Both the position numbers and the translations under genes were made by a program. The notes under the pieces are model-generated. The model saw only the letters and a program-made list of their open reading frames with translations, was not told where the DNA came from and searched no databases. From Chaetomium olivaceum (lineage: Eukaryota > Ascomycota > Sordariomycetes > Sordariales > Chaetomiaceae): 64,000 nt of DNA. The DNA lies in NCBI GenBank assembly GCA_039881045.1, contig JAYWVB010000001.1, positions 372,001-436,000 of the forward strand. The letters are read 5' to 3'. Of this stretch, positions 21,068 to 30,363 are shown in pieces. Numbering within the stretch: position 1 is the stretch's first letter; every line of letters starts with the position of its first letter.

Positions 21068-22744
21068 ATGTACTCAAACATCCACCGTCGCCCCATGAGC
21101 TTCAACATGCCTCCCATCACCATCAGCACCCCGATCCCCGTGCTGGCGTTTGCCTCGGCAACGTCTTTCTACTGCACGAGAAAGATGGACCGCCCCCTCT
21201 ACCCAATGACACCAGGACTGGCTGCCTTCATTATTGCGCTCTACTGGTTCGTCTGGAGGGGGTGGATCTTCCCCGTCTATTTTTCCGAGCTGCGGCATGT
21301 TCCAACCGTCGGGGGCTTCCCTCTTTGGGGTCAGCTCGTTCCCATCATTTTCGAGGAGTGTGGCCTGCCGCAACGCCGCTGGCACAGGCAACACGGCCCC
21401 ATCATCCGCTACTACTTCCCCTTTGGGTGCGAGAGACTGTCTGTCGCCGACGACATGTCCATCCGCCACTTGACAGTTAAGAACCCTTATAACTTCCCCA
21501 AGCCCCTTCGTGCCAAGCTGTGGATGGTTCGTATCCTCGGAGACGGCGTGCTTCTGGCCGAAGGCGCCATGCACGCCTACCAGCGCAAGACACTTAACCC
21601 AGGATTTTCCATCTCCGCTATCCGCACCTTCACTCCCATCTTTTGGGAGATGGCTTTGAAAATGGTCAACCTCCAGAAGGGTGAGATGGAAGCGTCTGGT
21701 AAAACGTCAATCGCCTTCGAAGTCCTGGAATGGCTCAACCGGTGCACTCTCGACATCATCGGCGAGGCAGGTTTCGGCTACGGCATCAACTCGCTCGAGG
21801 ATCCCACCCTCCCCATCCGTCACGCGTACAAGTTGGTGTTCAACTTCGACTTGGCTTCCCGCGTCCTGCACGGCGTCCAGGCCTTTTTCCCCAATTCGAA
21901 GCACATCCCGGCCCAGATGAACCGCGATATGGAACTCGCCCGCAGCATCATCCTCAACGAGGCGACCACCATCATCAACGAGAAGCTCGAGGAGGCCGAG
22001 CAAACCCCCAACGCCAAGGACGTGCTCGCCCTCATTGCCCAGGAGAACCTGAAGCTCAAGGACAAGGGTGAGTCCGGCCTCTCGTTCGAGACCATGCGGG
22101 ATCAGATCATGACCTTCCTCGCCGCCGGCCACGACACCACGGCCACGGGCACCGCCTGGACCATCCACCTGCTCTCGATCCACCCGGACGTGCAAGTCCG
22201 CTTGCGGGCCGAGATCCGGCACTACATGCCCTTCCTCTTCGACGAGGGCTGGACCTACGAGGAGGACATGGTGCTGCCCGACCCGGACCACCTCCCCTAC
22301 CTCGACAACGTGTGCCGCGAGTCGCTGCGCTACATCCCGCCTATCCCCATGACCGTACGCGAGTCGGTCGAGGACGACATCATCGAGGGCTACAAGGTGC
22401 CCGCACACACCGTCATCTACATGCTCGCCAACGCCATCAACCGCATGGAGTGGTTTTGGGGCGACGACGCCGATTCCTTCGATCCGGATCGCTGGGACAA
22501 CCTCCCCGCCACCGTCTGTCCCAACGCGTTTATGACCTTCTTGCAGGGCCCGCGTGGATGTCTCGGCCGCAAGTTTGCCGAGGTCGAGATGAAGATCTTG
22601 CTGTGCATCCTGCTCAGTCGCTGGGAGTTTACCCGTGACTACTCCACCCCCGACCCCGAGGACTGGAAGATGTGGCGTCTTGTGTTGCGGCCCAAGGAGG
22701 GCATTACCGTCGTGGCCAAGCCCGTGAAGATGAAAACCTGTTAG
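21068..22744 (+). CDS. Cytochrome P450 monooxygenase
   Basis: Intact, intronless, 558 aa. N-terminal hydrophobic segments (VLAFASATSFY; LAAFIIALYWFVW, about residues 54-67) anchor it to the ER. P450 signatures: I-helix AAGHDTTATGTAW (about residue 351), ExxR in CRESLRYIPP, a PERF-like DPDRWDN, and the heme loop FLQGPRGCLGRKFAEVE with Cys about residue 498. It would hydroxylate or epoxidise a hydrophobic substrate with electrons from P450 reductase. The layout resembles CYP4-like fungal P450s, but family and substrate cannot be fixed by eye. It sits beside the wrecked efflux pump, suggesting a former metabolite or detoxification locus. A second Met at 21095 could also be the start. Confidence 0.92.
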   Translation: MYSNIHRRPMSFNMPPITISTPIPVLAFASATSFYCTRKMDRPLYPMTPGLAAFIIALYWFVWRGWIFPVYFSELRHVPTVGGFPLWGQLVPIIFEECGLPQRRWHRQHGPIIRYYFPFGCERLSVADDMSIRHLTVKNPYNFPKPLRAKLWMVRILGDGVLLAEGAMHAYQRKTLNPGFSISAIRTFTPIFWEMALKMVNLQKGEMEASGKTSIAFEVLEWLNRCTLDIIGEAGFGYGINSLEDPTLPIRHAYKLVFNFDLASRVLHGVQAFFPNSKHIPAQMNRDMELARSIILNEATTIINEKLEEAEQTPNAKDVLALIAQENLKLKDKGESGLSFETMRDQIMTFLAAGHDTTATGTAWTIHLLSIHPDVQVRLRAEIRHYMPFLFDEGWTYEEDMVLPDPDHLPYLDNVCRESLRYIPPIPMTVRESVEDDIIEGYKVPAHTVIYMLANAINRMEWFWGDDADSFDPDRWDNLPATVCPNAFMTFLQGPRGCLGRKFAEVEMKILLCILLSRWEFTRDYSTPDPEDWKMWRLVLRPKEGITVVAKPVKMKTC

Positions 22745-24203
22745 AAGAGAGATGATCTTAAGCGTTGGACATTGTGTTACATTAGACGTACATACGATGT
22801 GTTTCATAGATTTGTTTATAGCGTTAGCGAAGAGTTGTGTATTAGACTTCACCCATAATAATAATAATAATCATAATAATAACAATAATAAATCAAATTC
22901 AACACTAGAACTGATAATATATGATGATAATGATCATGTATGAATTTCAAGACGAAAGCCAACATGTCGTCAACTATCATGATAATGTATGTGTAAAGGC
23001 AAAACTACCAACGTGCGATGACATGATAATTTATGAATTTCAAAATTAAATCCATACGTGATGAACATGACGATGTATCAGGAGTTCAAAACCAAAACCA
23101 TTAACATATAAGATATTGATATCCAAGATTCGAGAATTTGGGCCCTGGTAGCTCAGCACCTATTTCATGCACCTGTGACATATTATGACGCTAAAATCAT
23201 GAATAGTTGCCACATGATCCAGTCTGCGGTGATTTACCTGTGGTCGGGTGACTTTGAAAAAATGACGGCAGGTCGCAGAATACTACCACCTTGCTTTTCC
23301 GTACCTACTGCTACATCATGTGGTTGATTCTCCCCCTCGTAGCTTACTAAAATGAGTCGACATACCAAAGTTAAGGTATGCTATGAGGAACTGAAAATAA
23401 CGGAAAAGGACGCATGAAAAGTCCGTCGCCCCTTGGTATAGTCAAACCTTCGAAATCAAACCCTCGTTGTCCAACCATAAGTAAATAAATTGAAATTAGA
23501 TCTTTAAAAATGCTAAGTACCCGCCTTTTGATTTACCTCTATGGTCTTTTTTTGGTGTGCTTTGGAAGGAGCCAAAATTTCTGTCAGATGTTTGGGAGCC
23601 GCGGTTGTTATTTATGGCGAACAATCAATTACTAAATATTCCATGCCAATTTTTTCAAACGAATAACGGATCAGCTCTTGAGCCAGTGTATTCTAGCTTA
23701 ATAAACAAAAGTAAGCTCCAAGCAAGTAGGCAAAATGTTGATCATACCACCCAGCACCCTGGTGTGTTGCGAACTTGGAGCCACTAGTACAATCCGCTTC
23801 TGTCTCCGAGTTCGTAGCCAACTGCTTTTCCCTTTATGCCCAGTCTCTCGCTGTTTATAGGAAGGAACCGCTTGAAAAAATAAGCCTCGTATCTAAGATC
23901 ATGGTAGCCGGAAAAGCAAAGGCCCACCCACTCCCACTCGATGCCGTGGGCGGATTTGCCTCGGTTCATGTACACCCGCATTGCGCAGCCAATCCAAATG
24001 CAAACGGTTTTCTTTTTCAAACAGGTATTGTGTGCATCACGGCCATTTGATATCACTAATGATACTTGTTGATTACATTGTGGTCACCAAGATATTAACA
24101 GAAACATAAACGCAAGCCTATCCTGCCATTACTCCTAATCATACGAATACAGGGAAAAGTGCTCAAACCTCTATCACACTACCCATAAATTCAAAAGTCA
24201 TCC
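22745..24203. other. AT-rich spacer with microsatellites
   Basis: About 1.45 kb of AT-rich DNA with no domain-bearing frame on either strand. Contains an (AAT)n-type microsatellite at 22856-22891 and several ATGATAAT-like motifs (22923-23030). Probably decayed sequence plus 3' untranslated regions. Confidence 0.5.
22856..22891. repeat. Imperfect (AAT)n microsatellite
   Basis: AATAATAATAATAATCATAATAATAAC-type run, interrupted twice, lying just downstream of the P450 gene. Confidence 0.9.
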
Positions 24204-25523
24204 TTAATACTGACACTGGCATGAATTTGAAGCATGTCGAAACCGAGAAGGAAACCGCCAACGACTTTTCTTCGCATTCTTTTTCGCATCCTTTTCCCGC
24301 GACTTCGCGGCCGCCTTTTCCAATTTTGCCAAACTAATCCTCCTCCCACCCTTCCCATTAACAATTGTCACGGGGTTGCACACACTGATGCCCTTGCAAA
24401 TTATGTGTATGCCACCCGGTTCGGTGTGGTGCGCATCTAAACCCCCCGCACCATCTTCAGCTTCCGTGGCCGTGATGGTCACGGTGCCACCAAACATGTC
24501 GTCATGATTCACGACAACGGGTCCCGCGGTTAGGTCCGTGGCGCCCGTCTGTCTTCCAGAGCCCAGTTTATCAAGAAATCCCAACCCAGATGCCAATTCG
24601 ACGCCGTCAACTCGCCATCCGTGATCGTCAATAGGAGCGTTGCTGGCTGAAGTGGCGGCTCCGGCTGGAACATGAATGACCTTCCCAAGTTCGGCGGTTC
24701 TGACTGACTCCATGGTCCCTGGTGAAACACAACCTGATGCACTTCTTCTTTTTCCAAGTCCAACGCGGGCACTGTCTCGGGCACGGGCGGCTAGGTAGAC
24801 CCCGCCACCGGCGCCGTCTGGGACACGGGGATCGTCACCTAGGATGTCGGCGGGGGGGGATCCGACACTTGGTCCGGGGACGGGTTGGGGAGCGAATCGA
24901 GCAATTCCAAGATTTCCTGATCCGGTGGAGGTGACTTCGAGTCCGGAACCGGCGACGCCTGGGACACAAGCCCCCCCATCAGTTGAGACGACATTGGCAA
25001 CCGGGGCGTGGACGGAACTCCCGGGATTAGGCTTTGGGGGACTCGCACCAGGTTTGGCACAGGTCGCCTCCCGTCTGCCGTGATCGGTGCGGGTGGCAAC
25101 GTCCCTGCGGCAACCCTGGAGGACCTCCAGTGGTCCATTGAGCCCGCCAACGACCGGTTCGGTTCCAATGGAGGTGTAGGTGCACGGCTGCGGCGTTTCT
25201 TTTTCGGAGGGTTCATTGAAGGCATCGGGTGTTGTGGTGCCGCTTCCTCCCCGGGCGGCTCGTTGGTAACACCTTGGGGCTGGAATTGGGATTGCGGCGC
25301 CGTGTTTTGTCCGTGCGGCCATCCGGGAACGCTTGTTGAAGGTTGGGACAAAGGCGTCCGGTGTTGAGACGTTGTTGTCTCCATTGGCCGGTCCCTCTCG
25401 TGTTGGAGGGGCACGTACGCGTATGAATTGGCCGCATCCTGGACCTGGGGGGCAGATTGGGGTTGAAAGAGTGAGGCCGGTAAGGGCGCCGATTGCTGAC
25501 CATAAGATGCCTGAGACGCGCAT
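24204..25523 (-). CDS. Orphan secreted-protein candidate (439 aa)
   Basis: Not recognised. The minus-strand frame starts MRVSGILWSAIGALTGLTLS, a good signal peptide ending near STP, followed by Cys-Pro-Gly rich CPPGPGCG. The body is Gly/Ser/Thr/Pro-rich with a repeated TPDAF motif (VSTPDAFVP and TTTPDAFNE). The last third looks most protein-like (GVELASGLGFLDKLGSG, AGPVVVNHDDMFGGTVTI) and ends in a Lys/Arg-rich tail (REKDAKKNAKKSRWRF) and Cys-containing SCQCQY. Codon use in the last third looks like normal coding. The first 685 bases overlap another long frame, so either or both may be expressed. It is divergent from the other secreted orphan at 26647. Confidence 0.55.
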   Translation of the reverse strand: MRVSGILWSAIGALTGLTLSTPICPPGPGCGQFIRVRAPPTREGPANGDNNVSTPDAFVPTFNKRSRMAARTKHGAAIPIPAPRCYQRAARGGSGTTTPDAFNEPSEKETPQPCTYTSIGTEPVVGGLNGPLEVLQGCRRDVATRTDHGRREATCAKPGASPPKPNPGSSVHAPVANVVSTDGGACVPGVAGSGLEVTSTGSGNLGIARFAPQPVPGPSVGSPPADILGDDPRVPDGAGGGVYLAARARDSARVGLGKRRSASGCVSPGTMESVRTAELGKVIHVPAGAATSASNAPIDDHGWRVDGVELASGLGFLDKLGSGRQTGATDLTAGPVVVNHDDMFGGTVTITATEAEDGAGGLDAHHTEPGGIHIICKGISVCNPVTIVNGKGGRRISLAKLEKAAAKSREKDAKKNAKKSRWRFPSRFRHASNSCQCQY

Positions 25524-25627
25524 GGTTGAATTATATTCGGCCTCTTGTGAGGCGGCTCGTCTTCATGTGTCGTAGGATCAGACGAGTCGGCCTTGGGCGA
25601 CTCGGGATAAGAACGCTTTGGAGCCAT
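24839..25627 (-). CDS. Alternative overlapping ORF, Pro/Gln/Ser-rich
   Basis: 262 aa in a different minus-strand frame, starting MAPKRSYPESPKADSSD at 25627. It is rich in Pro, Ser and Gln with an NLS-like KKKRRSR and the motif PTPPLEPNRS, as in disordered nuclear proteins. It begins 104 bases upstream of the signal-peptide ORF and ends in the middle of it. It could be the real N-terminal part, joined by an intron or a base error to the C-terminal half of the other frame, or could be a fortuitous frame. Confidence 0.35.
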   Translation of the reverse strand: MAPKRSYPESPKADSSDPTTHEDEPPHKRPNIIQPCASQASYGQQSAPLPASLFQPQSAPQVQDAANSYAYVPLQHERDRPMETTTSQHRTPLSQPSTSVPGWPHGQNTAPQSQFQPQGVTNEPPGEEAAPQHPMPSMNPPKKKRRSRAPTPPLEPNRSLAGSMDHWRSSRVAAGTLPPAPITADGRRPVPNLVRVPQSLIPGVPSTPRLPMSSQLMGGLVSQASPVPDSKSPPPDQEILELLDSLPNPSPDQVSDPPPPTS

Positions 25628-25711
25628 TGGGGAAGGTTTGAATGTAACTAGTGTAGAATGAAAAGGGAAGGAAGGATGGTCAGAGGAGAACTCCTTCCGC
25701 CAAGGGGGAGA

Positions 25712-25899
25712 GCTTTAGGTTAAGGTTCTGTGACCGGAGAATGGGTGGCAAGAGCTGCTGATGGCTCACAGTTGGAACCCAACTATAGTCACGCTGCAGC
25801 TTTAGGTTAGGGTTATGTGACCAGAGAATGGGTGGCAAGAGCTGCTGATTCTGGCTCACAGCTGGAACCCAACTCTAGTCACGCTGCACCTTTAGGTTC
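25712..25899. repeat. Tandem duplication of a ~90-bp unit
   Basis: Unit 1 (about 25712-25798) and unit 2 (about 25799-25889) both run CTTTAGGTT... GAGAATGGGTGGCAAGAGCTGCTGAT... GGAACCCAACT.TAGTCACGCTGCA with few differences and a small indel; a third partial copy (CTTTAGGTTCT) follows. The repeat sits in the presumed promoter of the divergent pair. Confidence 0.9.
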
Positions 25900-26576
25900 T
25901 GCTTATATCGTGGTTGCTTGGCCCACTTTGATTTATATCATATCAGGTGCTGACGGCACATGATACCGCACATAAGGTCCACAGCTCTTAGATGTAGATA
26001 GGCTGTCTACCCTAGTGGCGGCTGCTCTTGGTGAGTTTTGACCCCCTTTTTAGGAATCTTAATTCTTAGCATAGAAGCGTCTGTTCTCGGTGAGTAAGGA
26101 AAAGGTTAGGTTGCCCTCCTCCAAGAGTTTACGCCTCATCTGAGGGATTATATGACATATGTCCGTGGTTGGGGCGGGGCGTATGTACACCTTCTTATCT
26201 TAGGTTCAAGACCATGTGGTTCGGTTCCGTGCACTTATCGCCTAGAGGTATGATGACGCGGAATGCCTACGGTAGGCATCCATAAAACTCTAATCGACAT
26301 GGGCGTAAGGGGGGACAGGGGAAACGTCATAGCTCACTAGGTAGCCAGCCATGCCTCTGTTATTTCCAAAGACCCACAGACTGCTTGACTAAATTCATCT
26401 CCAAGCTCGTCGACTAAATGTAGGACTTCAATAATGAGTTTGCCACTGCTGATTAGAGCCGCTATGACCTCCAGAATCCGGTCTATATAAACCCTTCTCC
26501 CCCCAGGTCTATGCCACTCTTCTCGCATCCTTCTTTAGATTCTCCAGTCTTTCATCACATACATTCTTTTGAATCA

Positions 26577-26646
26577 TTCTTTCAATCATTCAAGACAATC
26601 ATTCAAGATATTCATCCAAGATATTCATTCAAGGCAATCATTCAAG
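26577..26646 (+). repeat. Short direct repeats in the 5' leader
   Basis: Five or six near-copies of an ATTCAAGA-containing unit of about 12 bases (CATTCAAGACAAT, CATTCAAGATATT and variants) run up to the start codon of the orphan gene at 26647. The final copy overlaps the ATG (CAAGATG). Confidence 0.8.
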
Positions 26647-27567
26647 ATGCAATACACTGGCATCCTCACCATCTCTGCAGCTTTCCGGCTTGCCATCGCC
26701 GCTGCTATCCCCAGATACAGCAGCACCAGCACCACCATGGACGAGACCATCACCATGATCGCTCCCACCGTCTTCGAGACCAAGACCGTCACCGCCACTG
26801 TGACCGCCTTCAAGGAGCTCACCATCGCCGTCCCCCAGGACAATGATGATCCCCCGCCCTCCCGGCTTGAGCAGTCGCTCACCATCGCACTGCCCACGAC
26901 CACCCCGGCCACCCCGGCTACTCCCACCCAGCCCCGTCAAACTGACACCGGCCCACCTCCGGAACCTCATTACTCTCGACGTGGGCTCGGCATCCACCCT
27001 CCCCTAGCCCAAATCACCCCGCCCCCCTCCCTCCTTGCTCGGGCCCGTGACTGGCGTGCCGATCGCGACAAGGCCATCTCCAAGGCCCGCGAGGCCGGTG
27101 CCCGCGGGCGCAAAAAGGGCCAAGAGGGCCGCAAAAAGGGCGCGGCTGCTGGTGCGTCCGCTGCCGCTGCCGCCGCCCGCCGCACGTTTGAGGACCAGGA
27201 CCGCCCCGTCAATTGGCAAGACCAGGTCGCTTCGGCCAAGTCGATTGCTTCGTCGGCTCTCGCGTACGCCTCGTCGGCCAGCCTAGCTGCCGCCGCGACC
27301 GTGACCGTCACTGTTCCGTCGTCGGATGACGACTTCTACTTCGCCGATGACGAGGGCAGCGTCCATCATCATCGCTCCCACCACGACTCGTCGACAACTG
27401 CCGCCTCTGGTACGCCGACCAACACTTCTAGTTGTGGTCCGACTCAGACCCAGGATCTGGAGGAGCTGCTCGCCAGTGGGGTTGACGGTCGGCAGACATC
27501 CCACTTGGCTAGCTCCGTCGCCAGTCTTGTTGCTATCTTGGCTGCGGCTGGTATTCAGGTCTTGTAA
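26647..27567 (+). CDS. Orphan secreted, possibly GPI-anchored protein
   Basis: Not recognised; 306 aa, no intron. The Met at 26647 was chosen because a signal peptide follows at once (MQYTGILTISAAFRLAIAAA). Next come Thr/Val-rich strands (TKTVTATVTAF), a Pro/Thr-rich linker, a very basic helix (REAGARGRKKGQEGRKKG), an Ala-rich stretch, TVTVTVPSSDDDF, a His cluster (HHHRSHHD), a Ser/Thr-rich region and a hydrophobic end (SSVASLVAILAAAGIQVL) that suits a GPI-attachment signal. The N-terminal signal and hydrophobic C-terminus suggest a cell-surface protein. A TATATAA box lies at 26484. The basic segment and secretion signal echo the divergent neighbour, hinting at a related pair, but sequence similarity is not strong by eye. 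Confidence 0.62.
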   Translation: MQYTGILTISAAFRLAIAAAIPRYSSTSTTMDETITMIAPTVFETKTVTATVTAFKELTIAVPQDNDDPPPSRLEQSLTIALPTTTPATPATPTQPRQTDTGPPPEPHYSRRGLGIHPPLAQITPPPSLLARARDWRADRDKAISKAREAGARGRKKGQEGRKKGAAAGASAAAAAARRTFEDQDRPVNWQDQVASAKSIASSALAYASSASLAAAATVTVTVPSSDDDFYFADDEGSVHHHRSHHDSSTTAASGTPTNTSSCGPTQTQDLEELLASGVDGRQTSHLASSVASLVAILAAAGIQVL

Positions 27568-27891
27568 ACGGGGTTTGATATTCTTGCCTGATGGCATGGT
27601 CGGTTATGATACATGACATGATTGATGAATGAGTTTCTCGAGATAGAAGAGGGCACATTAGAACCTCATCGTGATAGATTAGATGAGAAGAGCGTTGATT
27701 TTGATGCCGAGTACTGTAAATAATAATATAATAATACATTTTATCATAAATCAGTCCCCTTCCTTCTATCCCATCCGTGATCTAGCACAACGAGTTTTGG
27801 TGGTGACATACCAGATACCCCGTACAAGTAAAAAGAAATACATCACAAATGCCCAAATTCAATCATCATTTTTTGCTACCAAATTCAAACA
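27568..27891. other. Convergent spacer
   Basis: Between the stops of the orphan gene and mitochondrial AspRS; AT-rich, presumably 3' untranslated. Nothing else is seen. Confidence 0.45.
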
Positions 27892-30363
27892 TCACTTCTT
27901 GTTGGGAAACGCAAGGTGGTAAGTCTCGAGCTGCTCCTTTGTGATTCGCCCAGGGCTCTTGACCGTGAGATCCTCGCCCTTCATCGACTTGGGGAAGGCA
28001 ATAACGTCACGGACCGAGTCGGTGTAGGTGAGCACGGCAACAAGGCGGTCAAATCCGAGGGCGAAGCCTGCGTGTGGAGGGCAACCGGCACGAAGAGCCT
28101 CGAGAAGATGGGAGAATTGAGCCACGCCGGCGTCGGTCATTTTGAGGATTTCCCTCATGATGTACTCCTGCATCTTGGCAACATGAATACGTCGGCTGCC
28201 GCCACCCAGCTCGACGCCGTTGACGACCAAATCGTAGTGGTCGCCCCTCGCCTTCAAAGGATCTGTCGCCAGCAGCTCGACGTCCTCGTTCGTCAGCGGC
28301 GCCGTGAAAGGGTGATGGGTCGCCGAGAAGCCGGCGTGTCCACCCTGGCCCGGGTCGGTCTCATTGTCGGGTGTGAACATGGGGAAGTTATTGACCCATA
28401 GGAATTGAAAACTCAGATCCCGGGGGAGCAAGCCTTTGGAGACAGCCGTCTGGTATACGAGGGACCTGAATGTGCCCAAGGCAGTCGAGCCTCCTTGGAA
28501 TGGCTTGTCTTCGCGGGCTTGGAAGACTAATACATCACCGTCTTCAAAGTCGTTGAGGCCGGGTATTTCGCTGCTCTCCAGAGCACTCGCGCCCTCGAAG
28601 CCCAAGGGCGAAAGGCCGCGGAGCGGTTTTGACGAGTCGACGATGAGGGCGACTGGCGCACCATCCGGGTTTTGGCTGAGGGCTGGAGGAAGCATCTTCA
28701 TCAATTCATCAACAAGGCTCGATGTAGAAACTTGACCTTCTCCAGTAGGATTGGGCCGGAACCGGAAGGCTTCCACGATCGGATTTTCAAGGTGAGTGAT
28801 CATAGACAGAAATGATCGCGGCAGAAGGTGTTCGACACGATTCAGCTGGTCATTGTTAGCATGTGTTTGATTTTGCGAATTGATGTGAACATGCCTCGAA
28901 CGGGATCCGCAAGTCCGGCTTGTCGATGCCAAACCTTGTCATGGCCTCTTCGTACGACATGCGAGGGAATGGCGGCATCAAGTAGCGTGAGCCTGTGGCT
29001 GAATCATCTTGATGTTCTGCCTTCTGCGAGCTTGTCAGAATGGGTAGGTACTCCGGGTTTGAGGGTTGGTGAGCATACCAGACTCTTTTTTGGCGCGAGA
29101 TACACCTCTTCACCGGTGTCCACGACGGAAAAGTCCGAGTTCAGGGCGACAGTTAGGTCCGAGACGATGGATTCTACTGTCCTCATGACATCCTCACCCG
29201 TGGCAAACGACATTTCTAGATCCAGCTGCGCCCCAAATTAGCTCACCGGTTTGCGGTTACCATGATAAAAGCGGTATTGCCATACCTGTGTGAACTCGGG
29301 CTGCCTATCCGCCCGGAGATCCTCGTCTCGGAAGCAGCGAGCAAATTGGTAGTATCCCCGGATGCCGCTGGCCATGAGCATCTGCTTGTACTGCTGGGGG
29401 CTCTGTGGCAGAGCATAGGCCAAACCCGGGCGTCTGGTCGGGACCAAAAATTCTCTTGCCCCCTCAGGCGTGGACTTGAATAACACGGGCGTCTCAACTT
29501 CAGTAAAGGCGAGGTCGTTGAGAGACTTCCTCAGCTGAAAGGCTATTTGAGGGCGGACGAGCAATCGGGTGCGCAGAGGGTCAGAAAACCGAATCTGGAG
29601 ATGCCGAGACGAGGGTGGGAATTGGACGCCCTTGGAAACAATGATATCCTTAGGGAAGACGTTTAGGGGTTGAATGCTCGTCAGATCAAGATCAATCCGG
29701 AAGACTTGGTCTGGAAAACTGCCGGGTCTTGATGACCCCATTGGTGATTGTATCTCGCCATCGGCGTTGGGAATATCCGGAAGGGTGTCGTTAGGCTGTG
29801 TGTTGATGTGCAACTGGGCAACGGTACCTGTGACGGAGACTGGGCTGTAAAGGGGAATGCCCCTGAGGTCCTGGTTTACGACATGGGCTGGACTGTCAGG
29901 TTCTTGGAAACTCGAAGTGATCTGAACGGCCGGACCATTGTCGATCTGAATGTCTGCGAAGGCGAGTTTTGACGATTTTATCCGTTTCCTGGAGAGGAAG
30001 CCATGGACGGTGACGGTCTGCCCCTCCTTGAAGTCCTCTGCCCCAGACGGTTTCGGGAATGCATCTTGATCAAGTCAGCATTGAGAGACATAAGCCATCT
30101 TTGAGGGTAAGAAAGGGCATACTGTATCTAGCCCATTCTTCCCGTAGTTGCTGCCCAACTGCCTTTTGATCGGGGCTCACAGTTTTTGTGGCCTGAGAAT
30201 TAGTAGGAGTACTTTGTGTAAGACGTCTGCAAGTTTGTGATCTGTTGATGTAAAGAAATCGTGGGCTGAAAATGCCTCTCATAGATCTCAAATCCCGTTG
30301 TGAAAGAGTCCTGAGACCCCTCATCGGGACGTTGAGTAGCCTCATTATTGTTTTTGAGTTCAA
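27892..30363 (-). CDS. Mitochondrial aspartyl-tRNA synthetase
   Basis: Charges mitochondrial tRNA-Asp; bacterial-type class IIb enzyme (MSD1/DARS2 family). Minus-strand exons: 30363-30123, 30064-29286, 29225-29079, 29023-28895, 28845-27892; 749 aa. Exon 1 has an Arg-rich matrix-targeting leader (MRLLNVPMRGLRTLSQRDLR; this second Met is at 30345). Exon 2 has the OB-fold anticodon-binding domain (EGQTVTVHGFLSRKR), motif 1 (FTEVETPVLFKSTPEGAREF) and motif 2 (QFARCFRDEDLRADRQPEFTQ). Exon 5 contains the bacterial-type insertion and motif 3 (GFALGFDRLVAVL), ending SPGRITKEQLETYHLAFP. Intron 4 (28894-28846) has a GC donor (GAG/GCATGT). No frameshift was needed. Confidence 0.93.

Larger units (their letters stand above)
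25628..26646. promoter_or_regulatory. Divergent intergenic region of the orphan pair
   Basis: About 1 kb between two divergent orphan genes. It carries a tandem duplication (25712-25889) and, near its right end, TATATAA at 26484-26490 about 160 bp before the ATG of the plus-strand gene. No gene is supported inside it. Confidence 0.5.

Noticed and set aside
21707..22852. 381-codon minus-strand ORF opposite the P450
   Set aside because: Antisense shadow; the plus strand has every P450 motif intact.
23144..23190. tRNA-like string TGGTAGCTCAGCACC
   Set aside because: Resembles an A box, but there is no B box (GGTTCGANTCC) or closing acceptor stem downstream.
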